Position numbers and translations under genes: made by a program. A stretch of 64,000 nucleotides of DNA, from positions 1,426,001-1,490,000 of the forward strand of contig OY723302.1 of assembly GCA_963210315.1 (NCBI GenBank). Direction: 5' to 3'. Within the stretch, counting starts at the first letter, position 1; the number at the start of each line of letters is the position of its first letter. The DNA comes from Rhynchopus euleeides. Its lineage: Eukaryota; Euglenozoa; Diplonemea; Diplonemida; Diplonemidae. Shown here piece by piece: positions 19,705-28,297 of this stretch. The notes under the pieces were generated by a model. It saw only the letters and a program-made list of their open reading frames with translations, searched no databases and was not told the DNA's origin.

Positions 19705-20521
19705 ATGGCATCGGTCTGTCCACCGGTGGGGAATTCGCTGGCGCTGGTACAGAGCGCTGATGCGGCAATAGGGAAGAACCGCCTTGTGTGGGACGGGGCG
19801 GTGTCGCCGCTGCCGGAGTTGACGGAGGAGCAGCTGCAGCAGGAGCGAGCAAGGATAAAGCGTGCCCTTTATCTGGAGTACGGGGATGAGATCGATAAGA
19901 TGATGAAGCACGAAGCACAGAGGAAGCTGGATGTCCTGACTGCCGACACGCAGCGCGAGGCAGGCCGGCTCCTGCTGGACACTGAGGCACACAGACAGCT
20001 GAAGCAGCTGCAGAAGGAGTCGATGGAACGGCTAAAGCGTGAGATTGCCGACTCAGGCCGTACACTCGAAGAGGCAGAGGTGTGTCGTGCTGACAGCAGC
20101 CCTTCCTCTTGCACCTCCCCCCCGCCCCGCCCCGTTGTGGCTACAAAAAAGTGCGAACATTGCAAGGTGGTGTTGGGAGGACTGCCCGGCCTTCACCCTC
20201 CTACAGCCCTATCCCCCCGCCCCACTTGCTGACCCCGAGCACAGCAGATCCGTCTGGGGCACCACCGCCGAGCAAAGGGGGGGGGGGGTCAAAGGGAGTG
20301 GCGAGCTTCAGCCACTACTGCGCTCCTCACACATCCTGGGAACCCCGCCACAGGCGCACCTGAACAAGATGTTGAACCTGCAGATGGATTCGGAGCTTCC
20401 GGCAAAGAGGAAGCCCGTGCCTGCATGCGTTGGGGGTGTGTCTTCTGTGGTGCCGTCCACTGCAGAAGGGACGGCCCCATCCTGCTCGAGCACAGGGGTT
20501 GCGGGTGCCGTGTCTGACTGA
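19705..20521 (+). CDS. Two-exon coiled-coil protein, about 229 aa, function unknown
   Basis: Exon 1 is 19705-20079 and exon 2 is 20207-20521, both in phase 0, so the joined frame is open from ATG to TGA. The ATG is the first one after the TTACACAG acceptor; a start further upstream would lack an ATG. Residues about 33-125 are highly charged and helical (EEQLQQERARIKRALYLEY, DEIDKMMKHEAQRKLDVL) and probably form a coiled coil. The exon 2 part is Pro/Ser/Gly-rich and of low complexity. I recognise no family. The 5' end is the least certain part. Confidence 0.6.
20080..20206 (+). other. Spliceosomal intron, 127 bp
   Basis: Donor GAG|GTGTGT and acceptor CACCCTCCTACAG|CCC. Splicing keeps the frame and removes an in-frame early stop. 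Confidence 0.65.
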
Positions 20522-21732
20522 CGTTGCCACGCAGTGCAGCACGATGCGTTGTGCAGGCGGAGTGGGGGTGGGGAGGTGCCGCCAGAGGTCGCTCGGTGCC
20601 TACCGACACCCGGCTTGGGCAAAAAAATATCTCACCTTTGATTTGCTCTGACCTTCGCGGTGTTTTGGCGGGTTTTTTTTGGCCAGGAAAGTGTCACTTC
20701 AACCCTGCCGCTCTTTCTCTACCATTGATACTTCATTTGATGCGTTGACGCTTCCACACACACTTACAAACCCACTTGCCTGATGAAGGGGGTTGTGTGT
20801 AGAGCACGTTTGGCAGAGCTGAATGACACTTTCCGCGCGAAAGTCGTATGCGTAAAAAAGTTTAAGAAGAAACTGCAGAATACCTGAAAACGTTATCGTC
20901 TCTGCATCGTAGAGAATTCCGCACCCGCCAGGGGGTCTCTGAAAGGGTCTTTTCTGCTGTCCAGACCTATTGCGTTTACACGGTCCTAACCAGGTGAACT
21001 TTGTCACCACACCACAACGGCAAACCCAGGAGTAGGAGGCGCGGTGTGCTCGACACGACGGAGGGGGTCGGGGGGGGGAGGGGGAATGCCCCCCCCGGCA
21101 AGTCTGGGCGGTCGTTCGACTTCTTACAGCTTCCATTCCATTTCCCTTCCCTTCAGCTGTGGCTGTCGTCACGGATGCCCCTCGCCACGGTTATGCTCTG
21201 CAGAACGTCGAGGCGACACTGCTCGTGGTGACAGATGTGTCGAGATTAAGGCCAATTGGGTAGGTGTCTGCGTGCAGAAGGAAACACTGAGCCAACCGAG
21301 GGAGTTGGTGATCTTCGCATAGTGCATGCCCCGGACAGCCGACAGGGTGGGGGCTGGGGGGTGAGGCCTTGGCGAGGACACGGAACGCCCTGCTGGTGCC
21401 GATAATGCGCACTCCTTTGAATTCTTCACACTGTGTGTGGTGGGGACAGACAGGCCTGTCGGCGCTGCTGCCTTCCACCAGGATGCCGTCGGCCCCGTGT
21501 CGCTGTGTGGCAATGCGATTATTCTGTCCCGCGCGACGGACTTGCGCTGGTCTGCCGTTGTGCCCACCCCCCAACCCCACGCACCTACCCTACCCACACA
21601 CCCTCATGCGGGTGCCGTGTAGTTCTCCGGCAGCAGGATGCTGCACCCTCCAGCCCCACCCAGCTGTGCAGCACCGCCTTGCATTGTGTCGCCACGTTGT
21701 GCATCATCCCACCCAGCAGGCAGCGGGGCATC
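20522..21732. other. Intergenic; inverted repeat copy and receptor-gene leader
   Basis: 20736-20815 is the inverted partner of 19040-19140. From 21540 the sequence is the leader duplicated at 16565, ending with the acceptor CCCACCCAGCAG at 21719. No other gene recognised. Confidence 0.5.
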
Positions 21733-24114
21733 ATGCATGGCACCTTGGTGCTCAGCCACCTCCTGGCTGTCGCCCTCCCTGTTGTCATCACGGTGAGCTT
21801 CAACTCGGGAGCCCCCCACTACATCGCGTACCACCAAGACGCGGAGCCTGTCGAGATCTGCGACTGGCTCTCCAGCTGCGTCTCACCCGCATGGCACCAC
21901 CCCAACAACACCCTGCGCTGCAAGTGGACGAACGGCACGCAGGCGAACACCACCGACACAGTGGAGGGCAAGGACACGACTGCCACAGACACCCTGTCGC
22001 TGTCCGGACACAACGGAACTGACGTGCCCACTGAATGCCCCACGTTCTACAGCGAGTGGGCTGGGCCAGACGCTTTACGCATTGTCGGAGGGCTGGTGTA
22101 CCCTGTGCCCGCTGCAGCCTCTGTGTGCTGTCTGGTGATCAGCTGGTTCAAAACCCCATCCCCCCTTGTCCGCTACATCGGGATGGCCTCCACCGCATTC
22201 GCCGCTACCTGCTGCCTGGTCCTGCTGATTCTCTACGCTGCCCGCCCGGTTATCCTGGGGTCAGGCTGGGAGGTGGCGATCCAATCCCCCGGCACGTGGG
22301 TCGCTGTCCGGACCTGCTTCGTCCTCGGCAGCATGACAGGGTTCTCTGATGAAGCTGGGAAGGCTTTCCCGTTCTGCATCCTAGACATGTTGTGCCGCCT
22401 GTGTGCCGTAGCAGTCGTGCTTTCGCCGCCAGTGGCCGCAGCACACCGCATCCGCTCCACAGGAGAGTGGGGCTTTGCCATCAGCTGCCTTCTACTCAGC
22501 TACATTGCGTGGGCAGGGGTTTCCCTCATGAGCAAGGCCAGCGAACTGCGGAAATGCATCCTGCTGTTCGGGCCAGGCGGCTTCGCCATCCTGACCGCGG
22601 TCTACTTCGGAACCACCCCCACGCACACCCCGCTCACCTCCTTCTGGCTTCCCCTCGGCAACCCTGGTCCGAATAGTCTCTTCTACGGCCCCTGCAGTGT
22701 CTTAGACCCCATGTTCTTTCCCATCACGCTTGCGTGTCTTCATTTCGAAGAGAATATGTTGCAAAAGGCACCGTGGGCTGGACACACCCCTGACACTGGA
22801 GGGGATGACGCGGACGACTTGGAGATGGAAGCCGCCTCCAGCAGCAGCGAGGCGGGGTGCGGGAGCTGCGGGGAGGAGAGCGATGATGACGAGTTGGAGG
22901 AGGAGGAAGAAGAAGGGGAAGACGGGGCGGGTGGGTGTGAAGCTGCGGACAGGGATGCGGGTGACGGGATGCCGGTGTCGCTGCGCCTCCCCACGGGTGA
23001 CGTCGCGGTGGTGTGCGTTGCGGAGAGGGCCTCCCTGGGGGATCTGCGGCGGCGGGCCCTGCGCGAGGTGCTGTCTGCAGCATCGGGGGGAGGGGGAAGC
23101 AGGGGCGACGGGACGGCGTGGCGCGTGCACCTGTCGTCGGGCGGGGTGCGCCTCCGTGGCCCTGCACACACGCCGCTGCACACCCTCACCCTCGAGAGCG
23201 GGTGCGTTGTGGAGGTGTGTGCCGAGGCGCTGCCCCCCCACCCCGCGTCTCTCTCGGATGCGCGGAGGGACCTGCTGCAAGCGGTGCGCGAAGGCGATGC
23301 GGCACGCACGGCACAGCTGATGCGCAGCCAGGGTCGCTACCCCGACATGTTCCTTGACTACACAAGCAAATTTGCGTCTCTCTATTCGACGGTCCTCCCC
23401 GAAGCGCCCTCCGATGTGCTGCACACGCTGCTGCAACAGGCACGCCCCACCGATGCCTGCTCTGTGCTGCTGGTATTCAGGGACACCCCTAGGCTGCTTG
23501 CCTTGGCACGGCACTCTGGTGTGCTGCGTCGGCCCGCAGTGATGGCCTGTGTCGCAGAGAAGGCACAACCCTGGGAGCTGTACCGGCTGCAGCAGTGCAC
23601 GCGACGCGACCTGGGCTTCGGGGTCAGCCTGGGGGAGGCGGTGGCGTCGTGCGCCGCACGGGCACCTCGCAATGTGTGCAGTATCCTGCAGGGGATGGGT
23701 GTGCGGAGTGTGCCCCCTGCGGACAGGAGTGTTCTGTTCGCGGAGGAGCCCCCCCTGTGGGTGCCGTGCCTGGCCCACTCGTCGCACCCGTTCTCTGCAG
23801 TGCTGCTGGCGTCGGGTGTGCCGCTGGGTGAGGTGCCCCAGGCGGTGACGGCGCTGCGTGTGGTGTGTGTGTACACTGCTGTGTGTGCGGTGTGTGTGGT
23901 GGGTGTGGCGTACGCCCACGCCGCCTTCCAGATGGTGGATGACAAGAGCGCGTGGATGACAGTCGTGTTCGTCGCCGTGTCGGGGCCTTTCTTCCTCTTC
24001 GACCTCCTGCCGGACTGGGTGCAGTGCCAGCTGGTCTGCCGTGCACAGCGTTGGTGGCACCGCCACAGGGCAGGCCCCTCACGCCTCGGCTTTGCGACCT
24101 TCGGCACAGGTTGA
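21733..24114 (+). CDS. Receptor-array protein 1: 7TM-like, ubiquitin-like, ankyrin-like, 793 aa
   Basis: The ATG lies 13 nt after the acceptor CCCAGCAG. Order along the protein: signal peptide 1-20; ectodomain about 21-115 with NxS/T sites (NNT, NGT, NTT, NGT) and conserved cysteines (EICDWLSSC, LRCKW, TECP); about seven hydrophobic segments between 116 and 345; an acidic Ser/Glu/Asp linker about 356-405; a ubiquitin-like domain about 414-497 (MPVSLRLPTGDVAVV...VVEVCAEA); an ankyrin-like region about 506-655 (LLQAVREGDAARTAQLMRSQ); two more TM segments about 703-770. This suggests a plasma-membrane or endomembrane receptor with cytoplasmic adaptor domains. I know no described family with this order; the TM count is by eye. 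Confidence 0.8.
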   Translation: MHGTLVLSHLLAVALPVVITVSFNSGAPHYIAYHQDAEPVEICDWLSSCVSPAWHHPNNTLRCKWTNGTQANTTDTVEGKDTTATDTLSLSGHNGTDVPTECPTFYSEWAGPDALRIVGGLVYPVPAAASVCCLVISWFKTPSPLVRYIGMASTAFAATCCLVLLILYAARPVILGSGWEVAIQSPGTWVAVRTCFVLGSMTGFSDEAGKAFPFCILDMLCRLCAVAVVLSPPVAAAHRIRSTGEWGFAISCLLLSYIAWAGVSLMSKASELRKCILLFGPGGFAILTAVYFGTTPTHTPLTSFWLPLGNPGPNSLFYGPCSVLDPMFFPITLACLHFEENMLQKAPWAGHTPDTGGDDADDLEMEAASSSSEAGCGSCGEESDDDELEEEEEEGEDGAGGCEAADRDAGDGMPVSLRLPTGDVAVVCVAERASLGDLRRRALREVLSAASGGGGSRGDGTAWRVHLSSGGVRLRGPAHTPLHTLTLESGCVVEVCAEALPPHPASLSDARRDLLQAVREGDAARTAQLMRSQGRYPDMFLDYTSKFASLYSTVLPEAPSDVLHTLLQQARPTDACSVLLVFRDTPRLLALARHSGVLRRPAVMACVAEKAQPWELYRLQQCTRRDLGFGVSLGEAVASCAARAPRNVCSILQGMGVRSVPPADRSVLFAEEPPLWVPCLAHSSHPFSAVLLASGVPLGEVPQAVTALRVVCVYTAVCAVCVVGVAYAHAAFQMVDDKSAWMTVVFVAVSGPFFLFDLLPDWVQCQLVCRAQRWWHRHRAGPSRLGFATFGTG

Positions 24115-24413
24115 TGGAAGTAGAGGCAGACCTGCAGCAGCCTCCTGTCGTAGTGAGGTGCGTCTGAACGAATGCAGCCTGTGACCGTGGCCTCTCCTGA
24201 TTGTCAGCAGTGGTGTCTTGTGTGTCTGCAGATGTCGGCGTCATTGCTGGCAGGGTGCTCGGTTGTAGTGGCTTGTAGGTTCCATACTTTGCTTGAGGCG
24301 ACCGCGTTGTCCGGACACTCGTTTGACGAGCGCAGGGCGGAAAGGTGGGGGGAGGAGTCGTGAGGTCAAGGAAAGACGGGCGAACGGACGTGTTCTGGTT
24401 CTTTTATTCACAC
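24115..24413. other. Intergenic, 3' flank duplicated with the array
   Basis: 24115-24160 and 24190-24260 recur at 27194-27240 and 27425-27490, so the duplicated unit includes the 3' flank. Confidence 0.5.
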
Positions 24414-24580
24414 AGAACAAGAAGCTTGTCACAGTGAAAAAGATGGTTGGCAGCGCTTTGGGTGACAACCACAATCTACCTTGCCTTGTTGCTATGACTG
24501 TGCGCACATTCACACCAGCCTTCATCACGCAAACCACGTGAGGTTTGTTCACCCGGGTTTGGCGCACAAACAAAACCACT
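24414..24580. repeat. Dispersed noncoding repeat R1, copy 2 (uninterrupted)
   Basis: Contains GAAGCTTGTCACAGTGAAAA without the MITE that splits the copy at 41155-41434, so it serves as the empty-site reference. It lies in the leader region of array gene 2. Confidence 0.75.
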
Positions 24581-24793
24581 AACCATGGCAGTCACAACGG
24601 AGACTCCGATGCCGGGAAAGTGGACTGGACGCAGCACCAGTTCACTTTGGCGCACAAACAACGCAATATCTTTTTCACTCTACTTGCAAATACAAAACGA
24701 CCAGTATGCTCCCCCTCTCCCTCTCCACTGAACCAGCACGACTGCAGCACTCCTCTCCTCCTGTGCACCCCACCCAGCAGGCAGCGCGGCATC

Positions 24794-27197
24794 ATGCATG
24801 GCACCGCTGTGCTCAGACACCTCCTGGCTGTCGCCCTCCCTGTTGTCATCACGGTGAGCTTCAACTCGGGAGCCCCCCACTACATCGCGTACCACCAAGA
24901 CGCGGAGCCTGTCGAGATCTGCGACTGGCTCTCCAGCTGCGCCTCACCCGCATGGCACCACCCCAACAACACCCTGCGCTGCTCCTGGAGGGCTGGCACG
25001 AAGCCAATCGACACAGCCGCAGCGACACTGTCGCTGTCCGATGACGTGCCCACTGAATGCCCCACGGTCGACAGCATCTGGGCTGGGCCAGACGCTTTAC
25101 GCATTGTCGGAGGGCTGGTGTACCCTGTGCCCGCTGCAGCCTCTGTGTGCTGTCTGGTGATCAGCTGGTTCAAAACCCCATCCCCCCTTGTCTGCGACAT
25201 CGGGATTGTCCGGTACATCTCACTGGTGGCTTCCTTACTCAGCTCCACATGCTGCCTGGTCCTGCTGATTCTCTACGCTGCCCGCCCGGTCATCCTGGGG
25301 TCAGGCTGGGAGGTGGCGATCCAATCCCCCGGCACGTGGGTCGCTGTCCGGACCTACTTCGCTCTCAGCGTCATGGCGGGATCCCGCTGGGAGCCGCGCG
25401 CTGCCACCACTGTCCCGTTCTGGGTCCTGACCGTGCTGTCCTGTGTGGCGCAAGGAGCAGGACTGCCCCTCCCACTGTGTGCTGCCCTGGACCGTCTCAC
25501 ACGCACAGGAGAGTGGGAATTCGCCCTCACCTCGGTCGTGATCTACTGCATTCTGTGGCCAACCGCGCTGCACCTCACCAAGAGCCCCGCCAGCACGTCC
25601 CGATGCATCCTCCTCTTAGGACCAGGCGGCTTCGCCGTCCTGACCGCGGTCTACTTCGGAACCACCCCCACGCACACCCCGCTCACCTCCTTCTGGCTTC
25701 CCCTCGGCAACCCTGGGGCGTTGGGGTTTCGGTGGTTCGCCGTCTTCTCCCCCATGCTGATGCCGTTCATCCTGGGAAAGCTTCTCACCAACGGATTCCT
25801 CTCGGTGGGCGACCTGAAGTGGCAGGCAAGGCCGCCGTGGGCCGGACACACCCCTGACACTGGAGGGGATGATGCGGACGACTTGGAGATGGAAGCCGCC
25901 TCCAGCAGCAGCGAGGCGGGGTGCGGGAGCTGCGGGGAGGAGAGCGATGATGACGAGTTGGAGGAGGAGGAAGAAGAAGGGGAAGAGGGGGCGGGTGGGT
26001 GTGAAGCTGCGGACAGGGATGCGGGTGACGGGATGCCGGTGTCGCTGCGCCTCCCCACGGGTGACGTCGCGGTGGTGTGCGTTGCGGAGAGGGCCTCCCT
26101 GGGGGATCTGCGGCGGCGGGCCCTGCGCGAGGTGCTGTCTGCAGCATCGGGGGGAGGGGGAAGCAGGGGCGACGGGACGGCGTGGCGCGTGCACCTGTCG
26201 TCGGGCGGGGTGCGCCTCCGTGGCCCTGCACACACGCCGCTGCACACCCTCACCCTCGAGAGCGGGTGCGTTGTGGAGGTGTGTGCCGAGGCGCTGCCCC
26301 CCCCACCCCGCGTCTCTCTCGGATGCGCAGAGGGACCTGCTGCAAGCGGTGCGTGAAGGTGATGCAGCACGCACGGCACAGCTGATGCGCAGCCAGGGTC
26401 GCTACCCCGACATGTTCTACAAAAGAGGCCTGTATAATTTTGTCTATTCGACGGTCCTCCCCGAAGCGCCCTCCGATGTGCTGCACACGCTGCTGCAGCA
26501 GGCACGCCCCACCGATGCCTCCGATGTGCTGTTCTCGGTCACGGACACCCCAAGGTTCCCTGCCTTGGCACGGCACTCCGGTGTGCTGCGTCGGCCCGCA
26601 GTGATGGCCTGTGTCGCAGAGAAGGCAGATCCCTGGGTGCTGTACCGGCTGCAGCAGTGCACGCGGCGCGACCTGGGCTTCGGGGTCAGCCTGGAGGAGG
26701 CGGTGGTGGCGTGCGCCCGAAATGATGTGCCACGCGTCGGCTCGCACAGGGTGTGCAGCAGGCTACAGTCCAGGGGGATGGGTGTGCGGAGTGTGCCCCC
26801 TGCGGCCAGGAGTGCTCTGTTCGCGGAGGAGCCCCCCCTGTGGGTGCCGTGCCTGGACCACTCGTCGCACCCGTTCTCTGCAGTGCTGCTGGCGTCGGGT
26901 GTGCCGCTGGGTGAGGTGCCCCAGGCGGTGACGGCGCTGCGTGTGGTGTGTGTGTACACTGCTGTGTGTGCGGTGTGTGTGGTGGGTGTGGCGTACGCCC
27001 ATGCCGCCTTCCAGATGGTGGACGACAAGAGCGCGTGGATGACAGCCGTGTTCGTCGCCGTGTCGGGGCCATTCTTCCTCTTCGACCTCCTGCCGGACTG
27101 GGTGCAGTGCCAGCTGGTCTGCCGTGCACAGCGTTGGTGGCACCGCCACAGGGCAGGCCCCTCACGCCTTGGCTTCGTGACCTTCGGCGCAGGTTGA
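24794..27197 (+). pseudogene. Receptor-array protein 2, frameshifted in a C run
   Basis: Starts like copy 1 (MHGTAVL...) 13 nt after CCCAGCAG and keeps signal peptide, ectodomain (shorter, with one NNT site), TM region, acidic linker and Ub-like domain. At 26297-26304 there are eight Cs where copy 1 has seven (23233-23239), which moves the frame and gives a stop at 26356. The rest of the protein is intact in the next frame from about 26305 to 27197: ankyrin-like region with copy-specific residues (MFYKRGLYNFVYS) and the two C-terminal TM segments. It is either a recent pseudogene or a homopolymer sequencing error; the otherwise clean downstream frame favours a very recent change or an error. 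Confidence 0.75.
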
Positions 27198-28297
27198 CGG
27201 AAATAGAGGCAGACCTGCAGCAGCCTCCTGTCATGGTGAGGTGTGTGTCGCATGAACACCGACCTGCACCGTGTGGTCGGCAGTGCTGTGAACTGATTCA
27301 CGTGTTGGTTGGTGCGTGATGGTGAGCGCCACCTTGCCTCGCCCCTTCTCCTTCCCCTACTAGGCGGCAGGCAGTACACGGAAAGGAAGCGCCTGCAGTG
27401 TCTTGGGGTTTGGCCGCGACCTGTCCTGTTTGTCAGCAGTAGTGTCTTGTGTGTCTGCAGATGTCGGCGTCACTGCTGGCAGGGTGTCTAACCAAACCCC
27501 GTCGCAGTGACGCAGTGACGCTTCTCGTATTGCGCCCTTCCCTCTGTGTTGCCCTGTGCCAGTGTGGCATCCTATCTGCGTGCAGTGTCGCTCTTCTGCA
27601 ATATCGCAGCGAAAGCCGCCGCAGTCCGTATGCAGCTGACACGTCTGGCCAGAACACATCTGTGTGGAACTGTGTCCGTCTGCTCAGGCTCAGCGGGGGA
27701 CACAGCACAACGTGTTTCGTCTGTACCCCACCTGTCCCGACGAGCTGCACCTTCGCTCAACATTGGAAGGCAGGTTTGCCGCCCGACCCCGTCTCCTCCC
27801 GCTTCCTTCCCCTTCCCCTTCCCCCGCACACGGCATTGTGGAGTGAACGCCTGCTGCACGGTGGGCTTCGTGACGGGAGTACATGTTTTAGCATGTGGAA
27901 ACACCGGACGCCATACCCCTGCATACCATGAGTGGACTCGTGTATTTCTTGAGGGGTACTCATGTACACCGCGACTCATGAAACTGTGTACTAGTGCCAG
28001 TTTCACCTCACCAAACTGTGTATTAGTGCAAGTCTGGAAGAGAACCAAAGAGAAGAGCCGAAGGGAATTTGTCGCGAGAACACCCCACGCGCCTGTCATG
28101 AAGCATGGTGATGTTCTGCAAGGGTTTGCACGGGCCCAGCTTCCTGCGTTGTGTGCAACTCTCAAAAAACACTTCTCCATAGAGCGACGGAGCCCACCGT
28201 GTGCTGCTGGGGTGCACTGCCCCCACCACACTGCAGCACCGCCTTGCATTGTGTCACCACGTTGTGCATCATCCCACCCAGCAGGCAGCGGGGCATC
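27198..28297. other. Intergenic spacer inside the receptor array
   Basis: Contains the duplicated 3' flank at 27194-27240 and 27425-27490, and a short internal repeat ACTGTGTA(C/T)TAGTG at about 27980-28030. From about 28222 it is the receptor leader (CAGCACCGCCTTGCATTGTG), with the acceptor CCCAGCAG at 28284. The 271-aa frame here has no domain and runs across the leader, so I do not call it. Confidence 0.5.

Noticed and set aside
19271..19771. 166-aa frame with LNRLQPEWRQKLLRALAKYR
   Set aside because: It overlaps the start of the coiled-coil gene in another phase, includes a dispersed repeat at its start, and has no ATG-acceptor context; a real upstream exon cannot be excluded.
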